Shown here: piece after piece, positions 31,262 through 41,825 of the stretch | Numbering within the stretch: the stretch's first letter is position 1 | Layout of the letters: each line of letters begins with the position of its first letter | NCBI GenBank assembly: GCA_951812715.1 | Contig: OX638323.1 | Location: 558,001 to 622,000 of the forward strand | DNA from: an uncultured Pseudohongiella sp. | Lineage (GTDB): Bacteria > Pseudomonadota > Gammaproteobacteria > Pseudomonadales > Pseudohongiellaceae | DNA: 64,000 nucleotides | Reading direction: 5' to 3' | The notes under the pieces: model-generated | Databases searched by the model: none | Told to the model about the DNA's origin: nothing | What the model saw: the letters and a program-made list of their open reading frames with translations, nothing else | Made by a program: the position numbers and the translations under genes

Positions 31262-31570
31262 TCAGTTGTCTCCGGAATCGCCCGCGCGCAGCCGTTCGAT
31301 TTCCTGCCGCGCCGCGGCAAGTTGACTGGAGAGCTTCCTTGTCCGGTTGTTTTTGCGAAAACCCTCGAACAACCGCAATCCGAGTAGGAGCCCTAGCAAG
31401 CCGCCGCTGACGAAAGCTCCCAGGATCCAGATGGAGATCGCCTGTGGCGGCAGCCGCCAGTCACCCATGCCGATGGCTACCGGAGTTTCGTTGTAGTATG
31501 CGAAAGCGACCGCGGCGACAAACACGCATACTACGAAGAATCCGGCCAGCAGTCGCTTGAATGTGCGCAT
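31262..31570 (-). CDS. lapA: LapA-domain inner-membrane protein
   Basis: 102 residues with two membrane helices (about 8-28 and 43-66) and a charged coiled-coil tail, the LapA/YciS pattern. In Escherichia coli LapA acts with LapB to control LPS amount through LpxC turnover. In that species lapB lies between lapA and pyrF; here pyrF follows directly and lapB is absent from the site. Confidence 0.88.
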   Translation of the reverse strand: MRTFKRLLAGFFVVCVFVAAVAFAYYNETPVAIGMGDWRLPPQAISIWILGAFVSGGLLGLLLGLRLFEGFRKNNRTRKLSSQLAAARQEIERLRAGDSGDN

Positions 31571-31613
31571 GTGCTTCGCGCGAATTCCCCGGTGGACGCA
31601 GCCGGCCCGGCGC

Positions 31614-31922
31614 TCAGGCGACCGTAACCCGCTCGGCGAGCATTCGCCGATTCACCCGCTCGCGCATTTCCTTGCCGGGTTTGAAGTGCGGCACGTACTT
31701 GCCGGACAGCGATACCGGAATGCCGGTTCGCGGATTTCTGCCGACGCGGGGCAGTCGATAGTGCAGGGAAAAGCTGCCAAAGCCCCGAATCTCGATTCGA
31801 CGGCCGTGCGACAGCACCCCAGCCATGCGCTCCACGATCGCCTTGACCGCGAGCTCCACGTCTTTGGCGGAAAGCTGATCCTGCTTTGCGGCAATTCGAT
31901 CAATCAATTCGGATTTTGTCAT
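31614..31922 (-). CDS. ihfB: Integration host factor subunit beta
   Basis: 102 residues with the IHF-beta fold: [28 protein letters not shown], then [27 protein letters not shown] containing the DNA-intercalating Pro. The ATG overlaps the rpsA stop by one base (TAATG), with AGGAG inside the end of rpsA, so it depends on rpsA translation. Partner of the ihfA gene at 16.5 kb. Confidence 0.97.
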   Translation of the reverse strand: MTKSELIDRIAAKQDQLSAKDVELAVKAIVERMAGVLSHGRRIEIRGFGSFSLHYRLPRVGRNPRTGIPVSLSGKYVPHFKPGKEMRERVNRRMLAERVTVA

Positions 31923-33607
31923 TACTCCTTGCTTCCTTTTTTCATTTGCGCCTTGATCAGGCCGCCAATGGTGCCGGGTGAAACTTCAGCCGCATCCTCA
32001 TTCTTGTGCTGTTCGATCGCTTCTCTTTCCTGGTCGAATTCAATCGCCTTGATCGACAGATTCAAAATGCGGTTCTTGCGGTCCACACCGACGATCTTGA
32101 CTTCGACTTCATCGCCCTCGTTCAACTCGGTGCGCGCATCCTTGACCTTTTCGCGCTTTATCTCGGAGGCTTTCAATACGCCGTCCATGTCCTCGCCAAG
32201 CCTGATGACCGCGGCCTTGACCGTTAGCGAGGCGACCGTTCCCTTGACGATGCTGCCGACGCCATTGGCGGAGATGAATCCAGAGAGGGGATCATTGCTG
32301 AGTTGCTTGATGCCCAGCGAGATGCGTTCACGTTCAGGATCAATGGACAAGATAACGGTTTCGATTTCCTGACCCTTGCTGAAACTGCGCACGGCTTCTT
32401 CGCCGGATTCGTCCCAGGAGATATCGGACAGATGCACAAGTCCGTCGATACTGCCTTCCAGGCCGATGAAAATGCCGAAATCAGTGATCGACTTGATCGC
32501 TCCGGATATCCGGTCACCCTTGCTGTGCTCTTCGGCGAATCGTTCCCAGGGGTTTTGGAAACACTGCTTGATACCGAGCGAGATACGGCGCCGTTCCTCG
32601 TCGATGTCGAGCACCATGACATCGACCTCGTCGCCAAGTTGCACCACCTTGGTCGGATGGATATTGCGATTGGTCCAATCCATTTCCGATACGTGCACCA
32701 GACCTTCAACACCTTCTTCGAGTTCCGCGAAACAACCATAATCCGTGACATTGGTAACCACGGCCTTGATCCTGGTATGCACGGGATAACGTTTCTTGAT
32801 GGCGACCCAGGGGTCCGTGCCCATCTGCTTCAGACCAAGTGAGACGCGGCTTCGCGTGCGGTCGTACTTGAGAATCTTTACTTCGAGTTCGTCGCCGACA
32901 TTTACGACCTCGGAAGGATTCTTGATCCGCTTCCAGGACATGTCGGTAATGTGCAGCAGGCCGTCAACGCCGCCAAGGTCGACGAAGGCTCCATATTCGG
33001 TAAGGTTCTTGACCACGCCCTTGATGAACATGCCCTCTTCCAGCTTTTCGAGCAGAGCTTCACGTTCTTCGGAACTGACGGATTCCAGTACCGCGCGGCG
33101 CGAGACCACCACATTGTTGCGCTTGCGATCGAGCTTGATCAGCTTGAATTCAAGTTGCTGTCCTTCCAGATGCTGGGAATCGCGAATCGGCCGCACATCA
33201 AGCAAAGAGCCGGGAAGAAAAGCGCGGATATTGTTGAGATCAACCGTGAATCCACCCTTGACCTTGCCGTTGATGACGCCGCCGACAGGTTCGTCCTTCT
33301 CATAAGCGGCCTCAAGCTTAAGCCAGGATTCAGCCCGCTTGGCTTTTTCCCGGGATAGCCGGGTTTCGCCGAAGCCATCTTCCACGGTTTCCAGGGCGAC
33401 CTTGACTTCATCGCCCACGGACAAGGTGAAGGCGCCGTCTTCGTCAAGGAATTGACTCCGTGGAATTACGCCTTCGGACTTCAGTCCGGCATTGATGGTT
33501 ACCCAGTCGGTATCGATATCGACAACGGTGCCGGAGACTATGGCCCCCGGGGTCATATCGATGTTGTGCAGACTTTCCTCGAACAACTCCTTAAAACTTT
33601 CAGCCAT
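31922..33607 (-). CDS. rpsA: 30S ribosomal protein S1
   Basis: 561 residues from the ATG at 33607 ([13 protein letters not shown]); an upstream start would add 4. Six S1 RNA-binding repeats can be followed, for example [44 protein letters not shown] and [21 protein letters not shown]. Delivers messengers to the 30S subunit. It is followed by ihfB and preceded by cmk in the standard order. Confidence 0.98.
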   Translation of the reverse strand: MAESFKELFEESLHNIDMTPGAIVSGTVVDIDTDWVTINAGLKSEGVIPRSQFLDEDGAFTLSVGDEVKVALETVEDGFGETRLSREKAKRAESWLKLEAAYEKDEPVGGVINGKVKGGFTVDLNNIRAFLPGSLLDVRPIRDSQHLEGQQLEFKLIKLDRKRNNVVVSRRAVLESVSSEEREALLEKLEEGMFIKGVVKNLTEYGAFVDLGGVDGLLHITDMSWKRIKNPSEVVNVGDELEVKILKYDRTRSRVSLGLKQMGTDPWVAIKKRYPVHTRIKAVVTNVTDYGCFAELEEGVEGLVHVSEMDWTNRNIHPTKVVQLGDEVDVMVLDIDEERRRISLGIKQCFQNPWERFAEEHSKGDRISGAIKSITDFGIFIGLEGSIDGLVHLSDISWDESGEEAVRSFSKGQEIETVILSIDPERERISLGIKQLSNDPLSGFISANGVGSIVKGTVASLTVKAAVIRLGEDMDGVLKASEIKREKVKDARTELNEGDEVEVKIVGVDRKNRILNLSIKAIEFDQEREAIEQHKNEDAAEVSPGTIGGLIKAQMKKGSKE

Positions 33608-33750
33608 GAAATATACCAATTTGAATTGTGCCTAATGCGGCTCGAAACCGCACTGGCTAACCGCACGCCAGCATGCGGGTCAGTTCCCGTTATGTCCATC
33701 CGAAACCGATTCTGGCCGGAATTTCGGATCAACCTTCAATTTTTCCATGC
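33608..33750 (-). promoter_or_regulatory. rpsA leader region with hairpins
   Basis: On the minus strand the spacer between cmk and rpsA can form several hairpins. These include TGCGG-TTTCGAG-CCGCA near 33630-33647 and a CCGAAA...TTTCGG pair near 33699-33726. In relatives the rpsA leader folds and is the target of S1 autoregulation; that role here is inference. Confidence 0.4.
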
Positions 33751-34419
33751 TCAGCCGCCACGCCAGGCAGCGATGAACCCCATAACCTGATCGACAACCT
33801 GATCTATGCTCAATTCCGAGGTGTCGATCTCAATTGCGCCTGAGGCCGGCCGCAGCGGTGAGATGCTACGCTGCTCGTCGCGCAGATCCCGTGCCCGCAA
33901 GTCTCGCAAAAGGTCGGGCAGTCTAGCATCGAGACCCTTACCAATCAACTGCTTATGTCGTCTTTTCGCGCGAATCTCGGCGCTTGCCGTAAGGAAAAAT
34001 TTCCACTCGGCATCAGCAAAAACCACCGCTCCCATGTCGCGGCCCTCGGCAACGAGTCCCGGCTCGCGGCGAAAATCCCGCTGCCAAGGCAGCAAGGCCT
34101 CGCGCACTTCGGGCAGCGCGGCTATACGGCTTGCCCATTCGTCCGCCTTACTCATGCGAATCGCGGTGCTCACGTTCTTACTGTTCAACCAGACTTGACC
34201 GCCGGCGCCGAATTCCAGCGTCAGATCCGGCGCTAGCGCCGCAATCGCCGCCCCCTGTCGCGGATCGAGATTCCGTTCGCGGGCGGCAAGCGCGAGCACC
34301 CGGTACAAGGCGCCGCTATCGAGCAAATGATATCCGAGCCTTTGCGCTACCGCGCTCGCGATGGTTCCCTTGCCGGTGGCGGAAGGCCCGTCCAGGGTGA
34401 TTACCGGCGGCTTGCTCAC
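33751..34419 (-). CDS. cmk: Cytidylate kinase
   Basis: Phosphorylates CMP and dCMP. 222 residues from the GTG at 34419 (VSKPPVITLDGPSATGKGTIA), which overlaps the tyrA-aroA stop by 4 bases (GTGA), so the two are coupled. The P-loop GPSATGKGT, the GRDMGAVVFADAEWKFFLTAS stretch and RDLRDEQRSISPL are typical. A longer frame inside tyrA-aroA is not family-like. Confidence 0.96.
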   Translation of the reverse strand: MSKPPVITLDGPSATGKGTIASAVAQRLGYHLLDSGALYRVLALAARERNLDPRQGAAIAALAPDLTLEFGAGGQVWLNSKNVSTAIRMSKADEWASRIAALPEVREALLPWQRDFRREPGLVAEGRDMGAVVFADAEWKFFLTASAEIRAKRRHKQLIGKGLDARLPDLLRDLRARDLRDEQRSISPLRPASGAIEIDTSELSIDQVVDQVMGFIAAWRGG

Positions 34420-36623
34420 GGGTTTGCGTTCACCTCGGTAATATCGAGACCGGACTGGCGAGCCAGCGCGGCAAAGCCGGGAAAGGAAGTCGCGACATTG
34501 GCGCAATCACGGATGGTTAATGCGTCGCGGCAGCGCAACGCGGCCACGGCAAAGGCCATGGCGATGCGATGATCTCCGCGGCTGTCGATGACGCCGCCGC
34601 CGAGTTCGCCGCCGCATACGCGGATTCCATCAGACCAGGTTTCGTTTTCGATGCCGAGTACGCTGAGTCCTTGCGCCATGGCATCGATGCGGTCGCTCTC
34701 CTTTACGCGCAATTCTTCGGCGCCGCGTACGCGGGTTTCGCCTTCGGCGCAGGCTGCGGCGATCAATAGCGCGGGGAACTCATCGATCGCCAGGGCGACC
34801 TGATCCCGGTCAATGTCCACGCCATGCAGCGGCCGATAGCGCAGATGCAGATCGGCGACCGGTTCGCCGCCGGACTCCCGCTCATTGGACCGGCGGATGT
34901 CGGCGCCCATCTGCCGCAAAATATTGATGACTCCTGTTCGCGTGGGGTTGACGCCGACCTGCTCCAGCGTCAATTCGGCGCCCGGCGTGATCGCCGCGGC
35001 GACCATGAAAAAAGCAGCCGAGGAGATATCGCCAGGCACTTCAATAGCATTAGCCCTGAGCTCCTGCCCTCCCCTGATGCTTACCGTCCCGTGCTCGGCG
35101 CTCGACTCCAGCACAACGCCGAAACCGCGCAGCATGCGTTCGGTGTGGTCGCGGCAGGGGGCCGGTTCGCGGATGGTGGTAACGCCATCGGCGTGCAGAC
35201 CCGCGAGCAGCAAGCATGATTTCACCTGGGCGCTGGCGACGGGCATGACGTAATCAATGCCCCGCAAACGGCCGCGATCGATCCGCACTGGCGGGCAGCC
35301 ATCGGGTCCGGCATGAATATGCGCGCCCATCGCGGACAATGGCTCGACAATGCGCTTCATGGGACGGCCGGAAAGAGAATCGTCACCGACAAGTTCGCCG
35401 GCGAAATCCTGTCCTGCCAGAACTCCCGCCAGCAAGCGCATGGCGGTGCCCGAATTGCCCATGTACAAAGGCCTGCGCGGCGCTTGCAAGCCGCTCGCGC
35501 CGGCGCCGTAAATCTTCAGATCGCCATTCTCCGGTCCGGCGATGGTCACGCCGAGCTCACGGAACGCGGCCAGGGTATTGAGCGCATCTTCGCCTTCCAG
35601 GAAACCGCCCACCCGGGTAACGCCCTTGGCAATCGAACCGAGAATCACCGCGCGATGAGAAATGGACTTGTCGCCAGGTACACGGATACGTCCGCTGATC
35701 GTTCCTCCCGGCCGCACCGTAAAGCATTGTTCGCGAGCTGAATGCGATCTGGCCGCCCCGCCTCGGGCCAGCTCGAAATCTTCTCGCGCCATACGCGACC
35801 GAACCAGGCGTTCACCCAGGGCCGGGAAATCGTTTTGCGATATCTCGTTTCGAATTTGTGTCAGATCTTCCACGAAAGCATCAAGCGCCGCGACCGCCGC
35901 CGGCGCATTGGCCCTGAAGATTTCGCTCCACAGTTTTGGATCGCTTGCCGCGAGGCGGGTGAAGTCGGCGAAACCACTGGCGGCGTAGTGATTTGCGTCC
36001 GGAGCCGGTTCCCGCCGCGCCAGCAGGTCCGCCACCGCGAAAGCAAGCAAATGCGGCAGATGACTGGTAAGCGCGAGTATGCGGTCGTGACGCGCCGCGC
36101 TCATGGCCAGCACATTGGCGCCTAGCATTCGCCACAAATTATGGACCATGGCGATGGCGGCTGGATCGGTATCGTTCAGCGGAGTCAGCACCACGTTACG
36201 ATCCCGGAACAGATCGGCTTTTGATGCTTCATAACCGCTTGATTCCGAGCCGGCGAGCGGATGGCCCGGCACCACCCGGGCGCGAAAACCGCACGGCAGC
36301 GCCGCCAGCGTTCCCAGTAGATGCTCCTTGGCGCTAGCCACATCGGTAACCACAGCCCCCGGCGCCAGGCAAGATTCGAGTTCGCGCAATAGCGCCGGGG
36401 CCGCCAACGGCGGCGCCGCTATAATCACCAGATCCGCATCCAGGCAAATTTCCGCAACATTGCCGGCCCGGTCGATAACTTTCTGGCGCAGCGCCAAGCG
36501 CAGCGCGATTTCATTATGATCCGCGGCGCCTATATGCACACCGGAACAGGCATCCTTTAGCGCCCTGGCCAGAGAGCCTCCGATCAGACCGAGTCCGACA
36601 ATGGCGATTCTGCTTGGTTTCAT
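34416..36623 (-). CDS. aroA: Fused prephenate dehydrogenase / EPSP synthase
   Basis: Single 735-residue protein joining two steps of aromatic amino-acid synthesis. Residues 1-290 are a TyrA-type NAD-dependent prephenate (or arogenate) dehydrogenase (IAIVGLGLIGGSLARAL; PGHPLAGSESSGYEAS). Residues about 300-735 are 3-phosphoshikimate 1-carboxyvinyltransferase (VPGDKSISHRA; YMGNSGTAMRLLAG; LRVKESDRIDAMA). The same fusion is known in Pseudomonas and relatives. The EPSP part carries GRPMKRIVEPLSAMG, reminiscent of class II enzymes; that is an inference. Downstream of pheA, overlapping cmk. Confidence 0.95.
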   Translation of the reverse strand: MKPSRIAIVGLGLIGGSLARALKDACSGVHIGAADHNEIALRLALRQKVIDRAGNVAEICLDADLVIIAAPPLAAPALLRELESCLAPGAVVTDVASAKEHLLGTLAALPCGFRARVVPGHPLAGSESSGYEASKADLFRDRNVVLTPLNDTDPAAIAMVHNLWRMLGANVLAMSAARHDRILALTSHLPHLLAFAVADLLARREPAPDANHYAASGFADFTRLAASDPKLWSEIFRANAPAAVAALDAFVEDLTQIRNEISQNDFPALGERLVRSRMAREDFELARGGAARSHSAREQCFTVRPGGTISGRIRVPGDKSISHRAVILGSIAKGVTRVGGFLEGEDALNTLAAFRELGVTIAGPENGDLKIYGAGASGLQAPRRPLYMGNSGTAMRLLAGVLAGQDFAGELVGDDSLSGRPMKRIVEPLSAMGAHIHAGPDGCPPVRIDRGRLRGIDYVMPVASAQVKSCLLLAGLHADGVTTIREPAPCRDHTERMLRGFGVVLESSAEHGTVSIRGGQELRANAIEVPGDISSAAFFMVAAAITPGAELTLEQVGVNPTRTGVINILRQMGADIRRSNERESGGEPVADLHLRYRPLHGVDIDRDQVALAIDEFPALLIAAACAEGETRVRGAEELRVKESDRIDAMAQGLSVLGIENETWSDGIRVCGGELGGGVIDSRGDHRIAMAFAVAALRCRDALTIRDCANVATSFPGFAALARQSGLDITEVNANP

Positions 36624-36655
36624 GCTCGCGGTTTCATGATTGACGGTCCGCGACT

Positions 36656-37489
36656 TCAGGCATCGACCGGGTATGAACCGAGCACTTTAACCGCGTCCGT
36701 GCAGTCGCCCAGGCGGCGGAACAATTCCTCGATTTTCGACTCAAGCCGGTGACCCTCGAAGTCCATGAAGAATATATATTCCCACTTTTCGTCCCGGGAT
36801 GGCCGGGATTCGAGCCGGCTCAAGCTGATCTGCAACTTTTCGAACGGCTCCAGCACCCGGAATAGCGCGCCCGGGCGGTTTTCGGCGTATACCAGAATGC
36901 TGGTCTTGTCGCGCCCGCTGGGAGCCGCCTGCTGCTGGCCGAGTACGGCAAAACGGGTGCGATTGCGAAGTTGATCCTGGATCGATTCCGCCAGCGCCCG
37001 CAGATGGTAGATTCGCCGCGCCATATTGCCTGCTATCGCCGCGGCGCTTGCATCCTCCGCCGCCACCTTCGCGGCCTGACCATTACTCGCGCATTCGCGC
37101 AGAGGCACATCGGGCATATGGGCAAGCAGCCATTTGCGGCATTGAGCCAGCGATTGCGGATGCGAGGCAATGAAGGCGATATCGGCGCTTGCCGCTCCGT
37201 CCCGGGCGAGCAGATGATGTTCTATCGGCACCACTTGTTCGCCGATAATTTGCACCGGACTGTCGATCAGGCAGTCCTGGGTGTTATTTACCGCGCCCTC
37301 GGTGGAATTCTCAATCGGCACAACACCGTGGGCTGCCTCTCCCGATTCTACCGCCGCGAAAACTGCATCAATGCCACGACAATCGAGCAATTCGCATTCG
37401 TCGCCGAATTGGCGTATTGCCGCTTCCTGGGAAAAAGTGCCTGGAGGTCCCAGGTAGGCGATTCGGAGAGAATTTTTCAAGTGCGGCAA
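36656..37489 (-). CDS. pheA: Prephenate dehydratase without chorismate mutase domain
   Basis: Makes phenylpyruvate from prephenate. 277 residues: the dehydratase domain opens at once (LRIAYLGPPGTFSQEAA), with VPIENSTEGAVN and the catalytic NRTRFAVLG, then a C-terminal ACT domain for phenylalanine feedback (NRPGALFRVL; LSRLESRPSRDEKWEY). Gammaproteobacterial PheA usually has an N-terminal chorismate mutase of about 90 residues; it is absent, and the 231 bases upstream do not encode it. The start is a TTG at 37489 (or a second TTG at 37480). Confidence 0.93.
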   Translation of the reverse strand: MPHLKNSLRIAYLGPPGTFSQEAAIRQFGDECELLDCRGIDAVFAAVESGEAAHGVVPIENSTEGAVNNTQDCLIDSPVQIIGEQVVPIEHHLLARDGAASADIAFIASHPQSLAQCRKWLLAHMPDVPLRECASNGQAAKVAAEDASAAAIAGNMARRIYHLRALAESIQDQLRNRTRFAVLGQQQAAPSGRDKTSILVYAENRPGALFRVLEPFEKLQISLSRLESRPSRDEKWEYIFFMDFEGHRLESKIEELFRRLGDCTDAVKVLGSYPVDA

Positions 37490-37561
37490 TTCTCGTTATG
37501 GCAAAGCTTTGCCTGTGCGATTGCGCGGAAGATGACAAGGCGCGCACCGGCGGATTCCGGT

Positions 37562-37690
37562 GGATTGTACATGCCCTCGATGACACGGCCCAATTGGCTT
37601 CGATAACCCCCAGCTTCGCCGGTCCAGCCGCCGAGCACAACTCGGCGTCGCTCGCCCCGCGCATGAAGCCGCGCTTCCGGTCGGCTTCTC
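37562..37690 (-). repeat. Dispersed intergenic repeat, copy E
   Basis: On the minus strand this reads GCCGACCGGAAGCGCGGCTT, later GGCGAAGCTGGGGGTTATCG followed by AAGCCA, then GGCATGTACAATCC. These blocks match copies B and D in order, with a different insert in the middle (37620-37660, itself an inverted repeat GCCGAGTTGTGCTCGGC). It fills the 231-base gap between pheA and gyrA. Confidence 0.55.
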
Positions 37691-37720
37691 CAAGCGGCCC
37701 TCACCCACCGCCGGAAATGG

Positions 37721-40315
37721 TCAATGGGCCTGATCCAGTGATGACGGATCTTCGTCCAGGCTCTTGACCTCTTCCGGTTCATTGACCTGTTCAAGCCCCA
37801 CCAGTTTTTCACCTTCCTTGAGATTGATCAGCGTAACACCCTGGGTAGATCTGCCCATTATGCGAACTTCGGCCGCCCGGGTTCGCACCAGAGTGCCCTT
37901 GTCCGAAATCAGCATGATTTCATCGTTATCGGTAACCTGTACGGCGCCTACCACAGTGCCATTACGTTTACTGACGCGCATGCCAATCACGCCCTGATTG
38001 GCGCGGCCCTTGACATCGTACTGACTTGTTTGCGTTCGCTTGCCATAGCCGTTTTCGCTTACCGTCAATATTTGCTTGCCGTCATCCGGGATGATCAGCG
38101 AGATCATTTCGGCGCCGGGCTGCAGCCGTATGCCACGTACGCCCCTGGCCTGACGGCCCATGGGCCTAACCGCGGATTCATTGAAACGCAGCGTTTTGCC
38201 ACTGCTGCTCACGAGCATGATGTCTTGTTCGCTGTTGGTTATCGCGGTACCGACCAGAGTGTCGTCGTCACGCAATTCGATTGCCCGCAGGCCGACACTG
38301 CGCGGACGCGCGAAATCGGAGAGCGCGGTCTTTTTCACGATACCCTTGCGCGTCGCCATGAAAACGTAGTGATCCTCGGTGTATTCCTCTACCGTCAGCA
38401 TCGCGGTGATGCGCTCGCCCTCATCCAGGGTCGGGATGATGTTGATGATCGGCTTGCCGCGGGAAGTGCGGGACGCGACGGGAATCTGATACACCTTGAG
38501 CCAATAGACCTTACCGGCGCTGCTGAAGCACAGCAGGGTGTCGTGAGTATTGGCTATCAACATCCGGGTTACGAAATCCTCACCCTTGACGGTGGCGGCG
38601 GCCTTGCCCATGCCGCCGCGGCGTTGGGCGCTGTAATCGGTCAGAGGCTGAGTCTTGGTGTAGCCGAGATGCGATATGGTGACCACGCGATCTTCCGGCG
38701 CAATCAAGTCTTCCATGGTCAGATCGAGCTGGCTGCCGACGATTTCAGTGCGGCGCGCGTCACCGTAATCCTTGCGCACCTGCTCCAGTTCTTCCCGCAC
38801 GACTTCCAGCAGCCGTTCGGAATTGTCCAGAATTTCAATGTATTCCGCTATCTTGCCCAGCAGTTCCTTGTAATCGTTGACCAGCTTCTCGTGTTCCAGT
38901 CCCGTGAGCCGATGCAAGCGCAGTTCGAGAATGGCCTGGGCCTGCTCCGGCGAGAGGCGGTACGCGCCGTTGTCGTCGCCTTGTTGCAAGCCATAGGCGG
39001 AATCGAGCCCATCCGGACGGCAGGCGTCGGCGCCAACGCCGCTGAGCATCTCCACGACTCGGGCGGAAACCCAGGATTGCGCGAGCAGTTTCTCTTTTGC
39101 TTGCGCCGGGGTGGGCGATGTCTTGATCAGTTCGATGACGGCGTCGATGTTGCCGAGGGCCACCGCCAATCCTTCCAGCAGATGGCCGCGTTCCCGCGCC
39201 TTGCGTAGCAAATAGACGGTGCGGCGGGAAACGACTTCGCGCCGGTGGCGCAAAAACGCCTCAAGTATGCTTTTCAGGTTGAGCAGTTTGGGTTGGCCGT
39301 CGACCAGGGCGACCATGTTGATGCCGAATCCCGATTGCAACTGGGTATGGGAGTAAAGATTGTTCAGCACCACTTCACCCATTTCATTCTTGCGCAGTTC
39401 GATGACGATGCGCAGGCCATCCTTGTCGGACTCGTCCCGCAATTCGGCGATGCCTTCGATTTTCTTTTCCTTGACCAGTTCGGCGATGCGTTCGATCAGC
39501 CTGGACTTGTTCACCTGGTAAGGGATTTCGGTGACGACTATGGATTCCTTGCCGCTGTTTCGATCCGTCAAGACTTCGGCGCGGGCGCGGACATAAATAA
39601 CGCCGCGGCCGGTGCGATAGGCCTGCACGATGCCGGCCTTGCCGTTGATGATGCCGGCGGTGGGAAAATCGGGCCCGCTGATGTGTTCCATCAGATTGTC
39701 GACGTCTAGTTCCGGGTTTTCCAGCAAGGCGATAGCGCCATTGACGACTTCTTCCAGATTGTGCGGCGGAATATTGGTCGCCATGCCCACGGCAATGCCG
39801 GAAGAGCCGTTGACGAGCAGAGTGGGAATGCGCGTCGGCAAGACATTCGGCACTTGTTCGGTATCGTCATAGTTGGGCGAGAAATCGACGGTTTCCTTGT
39901 CGAGATCCGCAAGCAATTCCTGCGTGATTCGCGCCATGCGGATCTCGGTGTAACGCATGGCGGCGGCCAGGTCGCCGTCGACCGAGCCGAAATTACCCTG
40001 TCCGTCGATCAGGGGATAACGCAGGGAAAAATCCTGAGCCATTCGGACTACGGTGTCATAAACCGCGCTATCCCCGTGGGGATGGTACTTGCCGATAACG
40101 TCGCCGACGACGCGGGCGGATTTCTTGTAAGGCTTATCGTGATCGTTGGACAGCACGCGCATGGCATACAGGACGCGCCGATGCACCGGTTTCAGACCAT
40201 CGCGCGCATCGGGCAGCGCCCGGCCCACGATCACGCTCATGGCATAGGCGAGATAGGACTCTCGCATTTCGGTTTCTAGCGCAACGGGCGCAACCTGCTG
40301 GTCGGATTCCTGCAT
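37721..40315 (-). CDS. gyrA: DNA gyrase subunit A
   Basis: Breakage-reunion subunit that introduces negative supercoils with GyrB. 864 residues. The catalytic Tyr is at position 122 (AMRYTEIRM). The quinolone-determining region [15 protein letters not shown] carries Ser83 and Asp87 in Escherichia coli numbering, the usual susceptible residues. The C-terminal pinwheel with the GyrA box (QRRGGMGK near residue 565) is present. No AGGAGG-like site precedes the ATG; the leader instead reads CCTCCCT. It is divergent from mtaD. Confidence 0.97.
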   Translation of the reverse strand: MQESDQQVAPVALETEMRESYLAYAMSVIVGRALPDARDGLKPVHRRVLYAMRVLSNDHDKPYKKSARVVGDVIGKYHPHGDSAVYDTVVRMAQDFSLRYPLIDGQGNFGSVDGDLAAAMRYTEIRMARITQELLADLDKETVDFSPNYDDTEQVPNVLPTRIPTLLVNGSSGIAVGMATNIPPHNLEEVVNGAIALLENPELDVDNLMEHISGPDFPTAGIINGKAGIVQAYRTGRGVIYVRARAEVLTDRNSGKESIVVTEIPYQVNKSRLIERIAELVKEKKIEGIAELRDESDKDGLRIVIELRKNEMGEVVLNNLYSHTQLQSGFGINMVALVDGQPKLLNLKSILEAFLRHRREVVSRRTVYLLRKARERGHLLEGLAVALGNIDAVIELIKTSPTPAQAKEKLLAQSWVSARVVEMLSGVGADACRPDGLDSAYGLQQGDDNGAYRLSPEQAQAILELRLHRLTGLEHEKLVNDYKELLGKIAEYIEILDNSERLLEVVREELEQVRKDYGDARRTEIVGSQLDLTMEDLIAPEDRVVTISHLGYTKTQPLTDYSAQRRGGMGKAAATVKGEDFVTRMLIANTHDTLLCFSSAGKVYWLKVYQIPVASRTSRGKPIINIIPTLDEGERITAMLTVEEYTEDHYVFMATRKGIVKKTALSDFARPRSVGLRAIELRDDDTLVGTAITNSEQDIMLVSSSGKTLRFNESAVRPMGRQARGVRGIRLQPGAEMISLIIPDDGKQILTVSENGYGKRTQTSQYDVKGRANQGVIGMRVSKRNGTVVGAVQVTDNDEIMLISDKGTLVRTRAAEVRIMGRSTQGVTLINLKEGEKLVGLEQVNEPEEVKSLDEDPSSLDQAH

Positions 40316-40486
40316 AGGGAGGATGATTCTTTAACTGCTTTATCTATTGATTAATCGGCGGATTTGGCGGGTGCTGAACGTCGCCGATACAGCCGCGCAT
40401 GTTACCACGCCAGCGCTTGCCAGTCACTGCGCGGGGCGGCGCGGCAGAGTAAGTTATAATCGCGGCCCGCTCTGGAGAATCCCGTT

Positions 40487-41821
40487 TTGAATTCACCGCC
40501 GCCGGAACAAGTCGATTTGCTCATACAGGCGCAATGGATCGTTCCTGTGGTTCCGCCCGGCGCGGCATTGCGGGACCATGCGCTGGCGGTGCGCGACGGC
40601 CGCATCGCGGGGCTGGCGCCGATCGCGGAGGCCCGCGCCGTCTGGCGGGCGGACGAGACCCATGAACTCGATAATCATGCACTGATTCCTGGCCTGGTGA
40701 ACAGTCACGGCCATTCTCCCATGAGCTTGTTGCGCGGAGTTGCCGACGACCTGCCCTTGCAAGAATGGCTGGAGCGGCATATCTGGCCGCTGGAAAACCG
40801 ATTGATCAGCCCGGAATTCGTGCGTGACGGCGCCCGGCTGTCCATCGCCGAAATGATTCGCGGCGGCACGACCTGTTTCGCCGACATGTATTTCTTTCCC
40901 GACGTGGTGGCCGAAAGTGTGCTTGAAGCGGGCATGCGCGCCCAGCTTTGCGGCCCCATTCTGGATTTCCCTTCGATCTGGGCCGACAATGCGGAAGAGT
41001 ATCTAAGCAAGGCGCGGCAACTGTGTGACCAATTCAGCCAACATCCCCAACTGCATATCGCCTTCGGTCCCCATGCGCCTTATACCGTGTCCGACCAACA
41101 GTTACGCGCGGCAGCAGAGCAGGCGCGGGAACTCGGCGCGCCGATCCATATTCATGTCCAGGAAACCGCGGCGGAAGTGACGGACGCAATTCGCGATACC
41201 GGCAAAAGACCGCTGGCGCGGCTGAACGATCTCGGCCTGGTCGGCCCAGGCTTTCAATGCGTACACGCGACCCAGTTGCTTGACGCGGAGATCCGCATGC
41301 TCGCGAACGCCGGCGCATCGGTCATCCACTGCCCGGAATCCAATCTGAAACTCGCCAGCGGCGCCTGCCGGGTAGCCGACCTGTTGCAAGCCGGCGTTAA
41401 CGTGGCGCTTGGCACCGACGGCGCCGCCAGCAACAATGACCTCGACATGTTCAGCGAAATGCGCACGGCGGCCCTGCTTGGCAAGCTGGTGGCGGAGGAT
41501 GCCGCGGCCCTGCCGGCGCCGGCCGTGTTGGAGATGGCCACCATCAACGGCGCGAAAGCGCTGGGTATTGAACAGGAGACCGGGAGCCTGGAAACCGGGA
41601 AATGGGCCGATCTGACCGCGGTGGCGCTCGACCGGCTCAATACCAGTCCGTTATACGATGTCTGTTCCCATCTGGTTTATGCCGCGCAATCCTCCCAGGT
41701 CAGTCATGTCTGGTGCGCCGGACGGGCCTTGCTGGAAGCCGGTCGCCTGCTGACTGTCGACAGCGCAGCCGTGCTCGCGGCCGCCGCACATTGGCGTGAA
41801 CAAGTGCTGGCCCAGGCCTGA
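40487..41821 (+). CDS. mtaD: 5-methylthioadenosine / S-adenosylhomocysteine deaminase
   Basis: Zinc-dependent amidohydrolase that deaminates methylthioadenosine or S-adenosylhomocysteine. 444 residues of the TRZ/ATZ subgroup. Metal ligands are seen in LVNSHGHSPMSLLRG, FGPHAPYTVSD, HIHVQET and GTDGAASNNDLDMFSEMR. The start is TTG at 40487 with GGAG 9 bases upstream. In Pseudomonas this gene also sits between gyrA and ubiG, next to mtnA, which is missing here. A TATAAT at 40455-40460 may be part of its promoter. Confidence 0.9.
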   Translation: MNSPPPEQVDLLIQAQWIVPVVPPGAALRDHALAVRDGRIAGLAPIAEARAVWRADETHELDNHALIPGLVNSHGHSPMSLLRGVADDLPLQEWLERHIWPLENRLISPEFVRDGARLSIAEMIRGGTTCFADMYFFPDVVAESVLEAGMRAQLCGPILDFPSIWADNAEEYLSKARQLCDQFSQHPQLHIAFGPHAPYTVSDQQLRAAAEQARELGAPIHIHVQETAAEVTDAIRDTGKRPLARLNDLGLVGPGFQCVHATQLLDAEIRMLANAGASVIHCPESNLKLASGACRVADLLQAGVNVALGTDGAASNNDLDMFSEMRTAALLGKLVAEDAAALPAPAVLEMATINGAKALGIEQETGSLETGKWADLTAVALDRLNTSPLYDVCSHLVYAAQSSQVSHVWCAGRALLEAGRLLTVDSAAVLAAAAHWREQVLAQA

Positions 41822-41825
41822 CCCC

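Noticed and set aside
40455..40460. TATAAT upstream of mtaD
   Set aside because: A perfect -10 hexamer, but no -35 at a workable distance, so I did not list it as a promoter on its own.
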